From: Candidatus Defluviilinea gracilis
GTDB taxonomy: Bacteria > Chloroflexota > Anaerolineae > Anaerolineales > Villigracilaceae
Reading direction: 5' to 3'
Assembly (NCBI GenBank): GCA_016716235.1
Contig: JADJWS010000002.1
Coordinates: forward strand, 514,045-578,044
Length of the DNA: 64,000 nucleotides
Both the position numbers and the translations under genes were made by a program. The notes beneath the pieces are model-generated. The model did not search any database, had not been told where the DNA came from, and saw only the letters and a list, made by a program, of their open reading frames with translations. Shown here one piece after another: positions 15,796 through 23,880 of this stretch (position 1 is the stretch's first letter; each line of letters begins with the position of its first letter).

Positions 15796-16218
15796 TCATT
15801 GATTGAGTTGTTTCATCCGCTTCACAGACGCGGCGACCAGGTCTTTCAAAACTTTTTTATCCACATCGTCTAACTTCTTGATGTACAAACATCCGACGCT
15901 GGTGGTGAATTTGCCGAGTTTCTTGAGCAGGTCTTTGTGCGTGTCGAATCCGCCCATGAGATAGAGCGTGAGATTTTGTTTGCGCGGCGAAAAACCTGTG
16001 AGCATCCAATCGCCTTCGCGCCCGCTTTTGCTTTTGTAGTGATAACTGCCGAAGCCGACGATGCTCGACCCCCACATCTTTGGCTCTTCTTTCGTGACCT
16101 GCTTCATCAATTTTAGAATCTCGAAAGAGTCTGTTCGTTTTTGCTCATCATCCACCTTGTTCAAAAATGCCGTCACGCTCGCCTTGTTGACTTTGGTTTT
16201 CAATTCAGCCTTCGCCAT
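15796..16218 (-). CDS. DUF1801 protein, copy A
   Basis: 140 residues. It has the DUF1801 core: VTAFLNKVDDEQKRTDSFEI, MWGSSIVGFGSYHYKSKSGR, TGFSPRKQNLTLYLMGG and CLYIKKLDDVD, i.e. a YdhG-like small alpha/beta protein of unknown biochemical function. It is a close paralogue of the gene at 16426-16848, with most core motifs shared, so the two arose by tandem duplication. Cytosolic; no catalytic residues assigned in the family. Confidence 0.85.
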   Translation of the reverse strand: MAKAELKTKVNKASVTAFLNKVDDEQKRTDSFEILKLMKQVTKEEPKMWGSSIVGFGSYHYKSKSGREGDWMLTGFSPRKQNLTLYLMGGFDTHKDLLKKLGKFTTSVGCLYIKKLDDVDKKVLKDLVAASVKRMKQLNQ

Positions 16219-16295
16219 GTCAGCCTCCGATCAACTAACAAGATTGAACTACTTTAAATATCAATCATGAATATGCCAAACATACAACCATGTCA

Positions 16296-16325
16296 CCCTG
16301 AGGGAGCCCTTCGATAAACTCAGGG
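16296..16325. repeat. Dispersed CCCTGAG/CTCAGGG palindrome
   Basis: CCCTGAGGGAGCCCTTCGATAAACTCAGGG-type piece (two arms CCCTGAG and CTCAGGG) with the recurring CCCTTCGA core, in the space between the DUF1801 paralogues. Confidence 0.5.
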
Positions 16326-16425
16326 TAAACTCCGCGACCGAAGGGTCTCGGATGAGTCTCTCAGAGATGCTTCGGGGCAAAAACCGCCCCTTAGCATGAC
16401 ATGAAATTGTTATCCACTATTCACA

Positions 16426-16848
16426 TTACTTCAACGCCTTCGATGCTTGGTATGTTTTGGTGATCAACTCTTTTAGCGTTTTCATATCCACGTCGCTCAA
16501 TTTTTTGATATACAGGCACACCTTGCTTGTGGTATGTTTGCCAAGTTTTTCGAGCAGTGGTTTTTCGTAATCGTTCCCCATCAGAAGATACAGCGTGATG
16601 TACTGCTTGCGCGGAGAAAAAGCGATCAACGGCATGTCGCCTTCGCGTCCGCTCTCGTACTTGTAATGCAACGACCCAAACCCGATGATGCTTGGTCCCC
16701 ACATTTTCGGTTTTTCTTTCGAGACCTGTTGCATGATCTTCACCAACTCGAAAGAGTCGTTTCGCTTTTGCTCACTCTCAACCTTATTTAAAAACGCCGT
16801 TACGCTTGCCTTATTGACTTTGGTTTTTATATCCGCATTCTTCGCCAT
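16426..16848 (-). CDS. DUF1801 protein, copy B
   Basis: 140 residues from the ATG at 16848; starting further upstream would add 22 residues absent from copy A, so the later ATG is chosen. NKASVTAFLNKVESEQKRND, MWGPSIIGFGSLHYKYESGR, IAFSPRKQYITLYLLMG and VCLYIKKLSDVDMKTLKELI match copy A nearly position by position. Same orientation, 207 bases upstream of copy A. Function unknown, as for the family. Confidence 0.85.
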   Translation of the reverse strand: MAKNADIKTKVNKASVTAFLNKVESEQKRNDSFELVKIMQQVSKEKPKMWGPSIIGFGSLHYKYESGREGDMPLIAFSPRKQYITLYLLMGNDYEKPLLEKLGKHTTSKVCLYIKKLSDVDMKTLKELITKTYQASKALK

Positions 16849-16930
16849 ATCAGCCTCCGATTCAGTTAATCCATGCAAGCCAAACGCAATTCTCTGATCC
16901 TGCTGCGCCATCAATCAGGTTACTTAACCG

Positions 16931-16979
16931 CCAATTACCAATTACCAATTACCAATTACCAATTACCAATTACCAATTA
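16931..16979. repeat. Heptamer array, seven CCAATTA units
   Basis: Seven perfect copies of CCAATTA in a row, between DUF1801 copy B and upp. Followed by a pyrimidine-rich quasi-repeat. A tract of this kind is prone to slippage; no gene reads through it. Confidence 0.9.
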
Positions 16980-16980
16980 C

Positions 16981-17070
16981 ACTATCTCTCAATCTCTAGT
17001 CTCCAGTCTCCAATCTCTTTTCTCAATTCTCCAGTCTCTATTCTCTAATTCTCCAATCCTCTAATTCTCT
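16981..17070. repeat. Pyrimidine-rich CTCCAATCTCT quasi-repeat
   Basis: Irregular units such as CTCCAGTCTC, CTCCAATCTC and CTAATTCTC. The same wording occurs at 14944, inside queA (28698-28751) and, reversed, at 36802, so it is a dispersed low-complexity family. Confidence 0.6.
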
Positions 17071-17074
17071 CCCC

Positions 17075-17701
17075 TCACCCCGTCCCAAACTGCCGATCCC
17101 CCGCGTCTCCCAGCCCTGGCACGATATACGCGCGCTCATTGAGGTGACTGTCAATTGCGCCGATGTGGATGTCAATATCGGGATGCTTATCCTGCATCGC
17201 CTTGATTCCCTCAGGCGCGGCGATGAGACCCACAAATTTAATTTTCTTCACGCCCCATTTTTTTAACACGTCTGCCGTTGCTGTTGCCGAACCGCCTGTA
17301 GCAAGCATGGGATCAAGAATCAAACAGACAGAAACGGTCGGTTCGGTGGGGAGTTTGTTGTAATACTCGACGGGTCGCAGTGTATGTTCATCGCGATACA
17401 AGCCGATGTGCCAGACTTCGGCAACAGGCATAAGTTCCCATATCCCTTCCACCATACCAAGTCCCGCGCGCAAAATGGGCACGAGTCCGATCTTCTCTTT
17501 CAACTCGGAGCCTGTCATTTTGGCTAGCGGAGTTTCGAATTCGCGCGGCGCTACAGCCAAATCGGCGGTGGCTTCGTATGCCAGGAGCGCGGCGATCTCG
17601 CGCACCAGTTCGCGGAATTTCTTAGGCTCGGTGATTTTGTCGCGCAGGCGCGAAAGTTTATGCGCGACCAGCGGATGATTGGATGCGTATACATTGGACA
17701 T
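17075..17701 (-). CDS. upp: Uracil phosphoribosyltransferase
   Basis: 208 residues, full length. Converts uracil plus PRPP to UMP in pyrimidine salvage. LDPMLATGGSATAT (residues 129-142) is the PRPP-binding loop; VPILRAGLGMVEGIWELMP and the C-terminal IGAIDSHLNERAYIVPGLGD, which binds uracil, are typical. GAGGAG precedes the ATG, and a TATAAT (17735-17730) about 30 bases upstream is a likely -10 box. It complements the pyrimidine phosphorylase at 31.8 kb in the same pathway. Confidence 0.97.
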   Translation of the reverse strand: MSNVYASNHPLVAHKLSRLRDKITEPKKFRELVREIAALLAYEATADLAVAPREFETPLAKMTGSELKEKIGLVPILRAGLGMVEGIWELMPVAEVWHIGLYRDEHTLRPVEYYNKLPTEPTVSVCLILDPMLATGGSATATADVLKKWGVKKIKFVGLIAAPEGIKAMQDKHPDIDIHIGAIDSHLNERAYIVPGLGDAGDRQFGTG

Positions 17702-18049
17702 TGTATTCTCCTCGAGATTGAATGTTTCGATTATAGCCCCGTTTAATCAAAATCATTCTTTGCTAAAGATTACACGGATTTTCATGAATGTATTTTATTG
17801 TTCTTTTGTCAATTAATCGAGTAATAAATTGAACCACTCCCGAAACACATTGGGACATGTGAGATACGGAGACACTGAGCAAAGCCAATTAAAATCTCCG
17901 TGACTCAGTGTCTCAGTGGTTCAAAACGAAAAGGCAGGGTCGCTCGGTTAAATTCTTAATCTACAAGAAATCCGTGCGAAGTCGTGTAATCCGTGACTAG
18001 GGTTTGCCGAGATTTTGGTGCAATTGAACTGCGTCAACGTAGCCGCAGA
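17702..18049. other. 348-bp intergenic region with inverted repeats
   Basis: Holds the upp promoter at its left end. TTGAACCACT (17829) and AGTGGTTCAA (17917) are arms of a roughly 100-bp inverted repeat with nested GACACTGAG/CTCAGTGTC arms; ATTACACGGAT near 17769 and the reverse ATCCGTG near 17966 form another. No gene or known RNA is recognised. Confidence 0.5.
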
Positions 18050-18700
18050 TCACTCCGTGCCTGCTTGCAGACCGAGCGTTTTCTCGGCGCCGCTAAAGAA
18101 TAGGCTTCGGAACATACTCGTCACCTCTTCGGGAGAATGACGCATGTCTTCCTTGATCCACCAACTCACCACGCTGAGTAACGCTCCGCTGAAAAATGCC
18201 GCAAAGAATTCGATCGGCACCTCGAAGAGGAGGGGGATCGGGTCAGACTTCATCTTGTTCTCGACAAACCTGACAATCGCCTCCGTGCTGACTTTGCGAA
18301 TGCGCTCGACGATCTTGCTCGCGTTGGCGCTCTTCAAAAGCAAGTAATAAAGTTCGGAGTGATCGTGAACGTGTTGAAACACCAGCAGGAGGGGCTGGAG
18401 CGGCTTGTTTTTTCCGCTGTCTTTTGTTGAAGCGGGCACCCATGCGGAAAATGGGACTTCTGACAGAACCTGCGCCTGATCGTAGATCGTCTCGCTGAAC
18501 TCTTCCAACAGCAGGTCTTCCTTATCTTTGTAATGCAGGTAGAACGTGGCGCGTCCCACATTGGCGCGCTCCGTGATCTCCTCGATGGAGATATCATCGT
18601 AGTTTTTTTCTTTGATGAGTTCAAGCAGAGCGGCTCGCAAAGATTGGAGCGTGCGTTGCACGCGGCGATCCGTTTTTGTTTTCGATGTGGAGTTCAACAT
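18050..18700 (-). CDS. TetR-family transcriptional regulator
   Basis: 216 residues. Residues about 10-65 are the TetR HTH: RTLQSLRAALLELIKEKNYD, ISIEEITERANVGRATFYLH, YKDKEDLL. The C-terminal ligand domain ends in a WWIKEDMRHSPEEVTSMFRS segment typical of TetR/AcrR regulators of transporters. It is divergent from an ABC exporter operon, and the shared 200-base interval has two palindromes over a consensus promoter, so it very probably represses the exporter and itself until an effector binds. Confidence 0.9.
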   Translation of the reverse strand: MLNSTSKTKTDRRVQRTLQSLRAALLELIKEKNYDDISIEEITERANVGRATFYLHYKDKEDLLLEEFSETIYDQAQVLSEVPFSAWVPASTKDSGKNKPLQPLLLVFQHVHDHSELYYLLLKSANASKIVERIRKVSTEAIVRFVENKMKSDPIPLLFEVPIEFFAAFFSGALLSVVSWWIKEDMRHSPEEVTSMFRSLFFSGAEKTLGLQAGTE

Positions 18701-18718
18701 TGGCAGCCTTTCTTAGTC

Positions 18719-18746
18719 TTGACACCAATAGTCTATTGCATATAAT
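18719..18746 (+). promoter_or_regulatory. Consensus sigma-70 promoter of the exporter operon
   Basis: TTGACA (18719-18724), 16-base spacer, TATAAT (18741-18746): both boxes perfect. Transcription would start near 18753 and run towards the ABC genes. A promoter this strong fits an operon that is held off by a repressor. Confidence 0.85.
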
Positions 18747-18774
18747 AGACACTGTTTATTATCAAACAGTGTCT
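18731..18774. promoter_or_regulatory. Two overlapping palindromic operators (TetR)
   Basis: Palindrome 1: GTCTATT-N6-AATAGAC (18731-18750), lying over the spacer and -10 box. Palindrome 2: AGACACTGTTT-N6-AAACAGTGTCT (18747-18774), over the start site. They share AGAC. Position and form fit TetR-type repressor sites controlling both divergent transcripts. Confidence 0.75.
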
Positions 18775-18809
18775 GGAATATACTATACTTTTCCCGAAAA
18801 ATAAAGGAA

Positions 18810-18891
18810 AGGACTAACGCAGTTGGCGGGCAGTTGTACTGCCGCCACCGCAGTGCAACTACGGCGCAACAGGTTCAACTGAGTAAGTCCT
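18810..18891 (-). repeat. 82-bp dispersed palindromic repeat, copy 3 (reversed)
   Basis: Reverse complement of the copies at 5088 and 8676 with a few changes. It lies between the exporter promoter and its first start codon, so it is transcribed as a hairpin-forming leader ending 8 bases before the TTG. Confidence 0.85.
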
Positions 18892-18899
18892 AAAGGATT

Positions 18900-19718
18900 T
18901 TGAAAGTCGTGTCATCGGTTCGGCAATCTCCGGTTGAAAGCAAAGTCGCATCCTCCCTGATCGAACTGCGCGACGTGGTGAAGACCTACGCCACCGCGGC
19001 GGGCGATTTCACCGCGCTCAAAGGCGTCAACATGAACATCGGCGCGGGCGAGTTCGTTGGTATCGTCGGCAAATCGGGCGCGGGCAAATCCACACTGCTC
19101 AACATGATCACAGGTGTGGATCATCTCAGCGAGGGCGAAGTCATCATTCACTCAAACGGTTCGCCTGTTTCGGTGCACAAGAAAAAAGAAGACGAGATCG
19201 CGTTATGGCGCGGGCATACGATGGGCGTTGTGTTTCAGTCGTTTCAACTTTTGCCGATGCTCACGCTCGTCGAAAACATCACCCTGCCTATGGACTTGTG
19301 CGGCAACTTCAGTCCGAAACAATCGCGTCAACGTGCGCTCGAGTTGTTGCGCCTCGTCGAGATCGAAGAACATGCCGAAAAACTTCCCGCGCTCATTTCG
19401 GGCGGACAGCAACAACGCGTCGCCATTGCGCGCGCGCTGGCGAACGATCCGCCCATCATCATCGCGGACGAGCCGACGGGCAGTCTCGACTCGGTCACTG
19501 CCGATCACATCTTCGAACTCTTCGCGCGTCTCGTCGCCGATCAAGGCAAAACGATCGTGATGGTCACGCACGACGAGTCGTTGTCAACGCGATTCACGCG
19601 CGCGCTCCAGATCGCGGATGGGGAGTTGATCTCTCGCCCTGAGCGGAGCGGAGCGCAGTCGAAGGGCGATAACGATGCGGATTTGAATCCCAAAAAATCT
19701 TGGTGGAGGCGGAAGTGA
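18900..19718 (+). CDS. ABC exporter ATPase (MacB/LolD type)
   Basis: 272 residues from a TTG at 18900 with AAAGGA just before it; a GTG at 18909 is an alternative. IELRDVVKTYATAAGDFTAL opens a MacB-type nucleotide-binding domain; Walker A is GKSGAGKSTLL (57-67), signature ISGGQQQRVAIARAL, Walker B IIIADEPTGSLDS. The extra segment before the Q-loop (PVSVHKKKEDEIALWRG) is unusual. The C-terminal tail RPERSGAQSKGDND is encoded by a copy of the dispersed CCCTGAGC...GTCGAAGGG repeat. Works with the FtsX-type permease downstream; the next ATPase overlaps it by 4 bases. Confidence 0.9.
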   Translation: MKVVSSVRQSPVESKVASSLIELRDVVKTYATAAGDFTALKGVNMNIGAGEFVGIVGKSGAGKSTLLNMITGVDHLSEGEVIIHSNGSPVSVHKKKEDEIALWRGHTMGVVFQSFQLLPMLTLVENITLPMDLCGNFSPKQSRQRALELLRLVEIEEHAEKLPALISGGQQQRVAIARALANDPPIIIADEPTGSLDSVTADHIFELFARLVADQGKTIVMVTHDESLSTRFTRALQIADGELISRPERSGAQSKGDNDADLNPKKSWWRRK

Positions 19719-20896
19719 GTCCGCGTCGCGCCAAGGGGAAGTCTGGTTCTAACCCTCATGCGATGTCATCGCCTGAGGCGATGATCGATATGCACGGGGT
19801 CGTCAAGCGATTCAAAAACGCGGCGGGCGAGTTCACCGTGCTCAAAGGCGTTGACCTGACCATCAATCGCGGCGAGTTTGTTTCGATCGTTGGGAAATCG
19901 GGGAGCGGAAAATCTACACTGCTCAACATGATCACAGGCATTGACCATCCGACGGATGGCAAGGTGGTGATCGGCGGCACGGACATTTACACGGGCGTGA
20001 GCGAAAGCCAGCGCTCGAAATGGCGCGGACGCAATTTGGGAATCGTGTTTCAGTTTTTTCAATTGCTTCCGATGCTCACATTGCTTGAGAATGCGATGTT
20101 GCCGATGGATTACGCCGACATGTACGACTTCGATGAACGACCCGCGCGCGCGATGGACATGTTGAAGTTGGTTGGGCTGGAAGAGTTTGCGAATAAATTG
20201 CCTATGCTGGTTTCAACGGGACAACAACAACTCGCCGCCATTGCGCGCGCGTTGGCATGTGATCCGCCGTTGTTGGTTGCAGATGAACCGACGGGTAACC
20301 TCGATACAAAATCAGCCAACATCATCATTGACTTGTTCGAAGAGTTGGCGCGGCGCGGCAAGACCGTGTTGATGGTGACGCACGATCCGTCGCTCACGTC
20401 GCGCACCACGCGCAACATCATCATCGCCGACGGTGAACTCATCAACGAGACGATTGCCAAATCCCTGCCGTGGCTGAGACATCGTCACATGATGGAGTTC
20501 ACCAAACTCGCCGAAGAGCGGACGTATCAGCCGAAAGCCACGATCATCTCGCGCGAGGAGCCAATCGAAAATTTCTTTATGATCCGCAAAGGCGAAGTGG
20601 AAGTGGTGTTACACGACCGCAAGAACGGAGAGAACGTCATCTCGCGTTTGAAGCCTGGCGAATTTTTTGGCGAGATCGAACTCTTGCGCGGAGGCAAAGC
20701 GATTGCGAATGTCCGCGCAAGCGAGGAAGAACCCGTTGAAGTTTTGACGATAAAGCGCGAAGATTTCAAGCGCGTGATGGACGTGTCGCCAAGAACCGCC
20801 GACGCGGTTGGCAAGATCGTGCAGGAGCGCCTCGAGGTCCATCGCGCCGCAGACAGCCGCAAAGGCGGGCTGTTCTCGTTGTTTAAGAGGAAGTAA
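19715..20896 (+). CDS. ABC ATPase fused to cyclic-nucleotide-binding domain
   Basis: 393 residues from a GTG that overlaps the previous stop (GTGA) and is preceded by GGAGG; ATG codons lie downstream at 19763 and beyond. The N-terminal 230 residues are a MacB-type ATPase (GKSGSGKSTLL, LLVADEPTGNLDT), but the signature is VSTGQQQLAAIARAL instead of LSGGQ. Residues about 255-385 form a cNMP-binding fold: ISREEPIENFFMIRKGEVEV, then SRLKPGEFFGEIELLRGGKA, the phosphate-binding-cassette position. It could let cAMP or another ligand gate the exporter, or serve only as a dimer module. Confidence 0.88.
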   Translation: MSPRRAKGKSGSNPHAMSSPEAMIDMHGVVKRFKNAAGEFTVLKGVDLTINRGEFVSIVGKSGSGKSTLLNMITGIDHPTDGKVVIGGTDIYTGVSESQRSKWRGRNLGIVFQFFQLLPMLTLLENAMLPMDYADMYDFDERPARAMDMLKLVGLEEFANKLPMLVSTGQQQLAAIARALACDPPLLVADEPTGNLDTKSANIIIDLFEELARRGKTVLMVTHDPSLTSRTTRNIIIADGELINETIAKSLPWLRHRHMMEFTKLAEERTYQPKATIISREEPIENFFMIRKGEVEVVLHDRKNGENVISRLKPGEFFGEIELLRGGKAIANVRASEEEPVEVLTIKREDFKRVMDVSPRTADAVGKIVQERLEVHRAADSRKGGLFSLFKRK

Positions 20897-21227
20897 AGAT
20901 TTTCTGAGTAACCATAATCGCCCGATGTCGTAGTAGCGACTTCAGTCGCTTTTTCGCCGCAATCAAACGACTGAAGTCGTTACTACGGTAAAACAATTCA
21001 TGTTACTCACCTTGATCGGTGGTCGAGTAGTCCCGCGTGTGCTGAGCGGAGCGATAGCGAAGACGAAGCATCGCGGGACGTATCGAGACCACAAGTACGC
21101 GAACAAACTTTTGTAACAGAAATATTTTACGGCGTGGTGGTCTCGATACGCCCTTCGCTATCGCTTCGGGCTACTCGACCACCGTACATAAAAAATCGTA
21201 AATCTGAAATCGTAAATCAAAAATCGT
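20897..21227. other. 331-bp spacer with two large inverted repeats
   Basis: GTAGTAGCGACTTCAGTCG at 20930 is repeated in reverse, with one mismatch, ending at 20986. GGTGGTCGAGTAG at 21018 is repeated in reverse at 21171-21183 around a GCGAAG/CTTCGC-rich core. No gene found. It separates the ATPase from its permease, so it lies inside the operon. Confidence 0.6.
21018..21183. repeat. GGTGGTCGAGTAG long inverted repeat, copy 1
   Basis: 13-base perfect terminal arms (21018-21030, 21171-21183); inner arms CGATACG/CGTATCGAGACCAC also pair. A related element flanks the permease on the other side at 23702-23848. Confidence 0.75.
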
Positions 21228-23660
21228 ATGAAACCTCGTTGGCGAAAAGTTCTGCATGACCTCATAGATAACAAAGCCCGCACACTGCTGGTGGTATTTT
21301 CCATTGCGGTGGGCGTGTTTTCGATTGGCGTGATCGCGGGCGCGTATCAGATCATCTCGCAGGATATGGGCGTGTCGTATGCGGCGAACGTGCCAGCCAA
21401 CATCGAACTGCGGATGACGAACTTCAACGAAGACGTTCTCGATTCCATTCTCAACCAGCCGAACGTGAAAGATGCCGAGGCGCGGCGCGTGTTCAACATG
21501 CGCGTGCGCGTGCCAGGCACCGAAAAATGGGTGACGCTCGACATGAACGCGTTCGAGAGTTTTGAAGATAACAGCATCAACTTGTTGACCCCGCTCGAGG
21601 GCGCGTCCATCCCAGCAAAGCGCAAAGTACTGCTCGAACAAAAAGCGTTGACCAACCTCGATGTGAACGTGGGCGACCTGCTCGAATTTCAACTCCCCGA
21701 CGGTTCGATAAAAACTTTGCCAGTGACTGGAATTGTGCAAGACACCGCCTCCGCCGCAGGGGACTTCCTCGCCTCGCCGTTCGGATACGTCACCATGGAT
21801 ACGCTTCCATACCTCGGTCAGCCTGAGTCGTTCAACCGAGCCTTGGTCACCGTGACGGGTGACGGCGACGACATTGCCTACGTCCGCGAGGTGGGCGCGG
21901 CATTGAAGGAGAAACTCGAAAACAACGGACAACTTGTCGTCCGTTCGCGGTTTTCCGAATCGCATAAACATCCGCTGGCAGATACGATCAACGCGGTGCT
22001 CGGCATCCTGTTGGCGTTGGGAATTTTGATCGTATTCCTCTCCAGTTCGTTGATCGCCAACACGTTGAGCGCGTTGTTGAACCAACACTTGCGGCACATC
22101 GGCGTGATCAAGCTCGTGGGCGGACAGCGCAATCAAGTCTTCGTGATGTACATTACGCTCATCATGGCGTTCGGAGTCATCGCGTTGCTGATCGCGGTCC
22201 CGTTCGGCGGCGCGGGCGCGTATGGTCTGGCGGAATTCATCGCCAACGAACTGAATTTCAATTTGCTCGGCTATCGCATCGTGCCGCTGGCGTTCCTGAT
22301 TCAAATCCTCGTCGGCTTGTTTGTTCCGCTCATTGCGGGGCTCGCGCCTGTGGTCAACGGATCGCGTATCACGGTGTTGCGCGCTCTCAGCGGTGGGTTG
22401 GCTGACGACGAGCGACCAGCCCGAAGCGGCGAAGAGAAGCGTCTGTCGCGGCTGGATTGGATCCAAGTCAAGGCGACGCGTCTGCTTGCCGCGCGCGGAA
22501 TCCACATCCCGCGTCCGTTCGTCATATCACTGCGCAACACATTCCGAAGAAAGAGTCGGCTCATGCTGACGTTGTTCACGCTGACGATGGGCGGCGCGAT
22601 CTTCATCGCGGTCTTCAATGTGCGCGTGTCGTTGCACGAGTACATCGGGCAGATCAGCAAATATTTTTCCGCCGATGTTTCGCTGGATTTCGATGAGCCG
22701 TATCGTTTGCGAGAGATCGAACAAATTGCGATGAAGGTGAACGGCGTGGAGCGCGTGGAGGGTTGGCAGTTCGTGAGCGGTGAACTGCTCGACGCGAATG
22801 GGGACGTGATGGAGAATCTCAACATGTTCGGTCCGCCCGCGGACAGCGGACTCGTCCAGCCGAATCTTTTGGATGGGCGTTGGATCCGCGCGGACGATGT
22901 GAAGAAACTTGCCATCAGCGAAAGCGCGCGTAAATATTTTCCGAATCTCAATGTCGGCGATCAGGTGCATCTCAAGATCGAAGGGCGTGAAGAACTGTGG
23001 GAAGTGATCGGCATTTTTCAATTCATGGATCGCGAGGGCGTGCTGGCGTACGCGCCGTACGAATATGTTTCGCAGATGAACGATCTTGCGAACCGCTCGT
23101 ATTCATTCAGGCTCGAAACGGAAGAACACAGCCGCGCCTACCAAGACGCCAAAGCCGAAGAGTTGGATAAATTCTTCCGCGATCAAGGTTTCAAAGTCCG
23201 CGTGGCAGAGTCGGGACGCGCGTCGTTGGATACGGCGGTGGAGAGTCTCGACACGCTCGTCGTGTTCCTGCTCATCATGGCGATCCTCACCGCCATCGTC
23301 GGCTCAATGGGACTCACAGGCACGATGGGCATGAATGTCCTCGAACGCACGCGCGAGATCGGCATCATGCGCGCCATCGGCGCAGACGATCGCGCCGTAA
23401 TGCGGACGGTCATCGCCGAGGGCATCGTGATCGGCATGATGTCGTTTGCGCTCGCGGTGATTCTTTCCATCCCATTTTCGTATTTGCTGTCAACCATCGT
23501 CAGCCTCGCAATTTTCCAATCGGCAATTGACGTGGTCTTCACGTATCAAGGTTATGTCATCTGGCTCGCGCTGGTGTTGGCGCTCTCGACCCTCGCAAGC
23601 GTCATCCCTGCCCGCAACGCGGCGCGGCTGACGATCCGCGAGGTGTTGGCGTATGAATGA
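21228..23660 (+). CDS. FtsX-family ABC permease
   Basis: 810 residues. Arrangement: one membrane helix (about 20-40), a periplasmic or extracellular MacB-like domain, three helices (about 255-420), another helix near 450, a second extracytoplasmic domain, and three helices at the end (about 680-805). This is the duplicated FtsX layout of lipoprotein/antibiotic exporters in one chain. GTMGMNVLERTREIGIMRAI is the characteristic cytoplasmic loop. With the two ATPases and the HlyD-like lipoprotein it should form an exporter of lipids, peptides or drugs. Confidence 0.9.
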   Translation: MKPRWRKVLHDLIDNKARTLLVVFSIAVGVFSIGVIAGAYQIISQDMGVSYAANVPANIELRMTNFNEDVLDSILNQPNVKDAEARRVFNMRVRVPGTEKWVTLDMNAFESFEDNSINLLTPLEGASIPAKRKVLLEQKALTNLDVNVGDLLEFQLPDGSIKTLPVTGIVQDTASAAGDFLASPFGYVTMDTLPYLGQPESFNRALVTVTGDGDDIAYVREVGAALKEKLENNGQLVVRSRFSESHKHPLADTINAVLGILLALGILIVFLSSSLIANTLSALLNQHLRHIGVIKLVGGQRNQVFVMYITLIMAFGVIALLIAVPFGGAGAYGLAEFIANELNFNLLGYRIVPLAFLIQILVGLFVPLIAGLAPVVNGSRITVLRALSGGLADDERPARSGEEKRLSRLDWIQVKATRLLAARGIHIPRPFVISLRNTFRRKSRLMLTLFTLTMGGAIFIAVFNVRVSLHEYIGQISKYFSADVSLDFDEPYRLREIEQIAMKVNGVERVEGWQFVSGELLDANGDVMENLNMFGPPADSGLVQPNLLDGRWIRADDVKKLAISESARKYFPNLNVGDQVHLKIEGREELWEVIGIFQFMDREGVLAYAPYEYVSQMNDLANRSYSFRLETEEHSRAYQDAKAEELDKFFRDQGFKVRVAESGRASLDTAVESLDTLVVFLLIMAILTAIVGSMGLTGTMGMNVLERTREIGIMRAIGADDRAVMRTVIAEGIVIGMMSFALAVILSIPFSYLLSTIVSLAIFQSAIDVVFTYQGYVIWLALVLALSTLASVIPARNAARLTIREVLAYE

Positions 23661-23701
23661 GGTAAACACGTAAACAGGTAGACAAGGAAACAGGTAAACA
23701 C

Positions 23702-23848
23702 GGTGGTCGAGTAGCCCTGAGCGCGCTGAGCGGAGCGCTAGCGAAGACGAAGCGTCGAAGGGCGTACCGAGACCACAAGTATTCATGAAATATAAAGTTT
23801 GAATCTAGCCTGCTGGTTTCGATACGGGCTTCGCCCTACTCAACCAGC
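23702..23848. repeat. GGTGGTCGAGTAG long inverted repeat, copy 2
   Basis: Starts GGTGGTCGAGTAGCCCTGAGC and ends GGGCTTCGCCCTACTCAACC-like sequence; arms diverge a little. Lies between the permease and the membrane-fusion lipoprotein genes. Confidence 0.65.
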
Positions 23849-23880
23849 GAATTTATTATGGAAACAGAAAGAAGGATGCA

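Noticed and set aside
16931..16979. CRISPR array
   Set aside because: Units are 7 bases with no spacers and no cas genes nearby.
21171..22505. 444-codon open frame on the minus strand opposite the FtsX permease
   Set aside because: Shadow of a GC-rich gene in another frame; its composition (His/Arg/Asp-rich) shows no domain, and the permease on the plus strand is certain.
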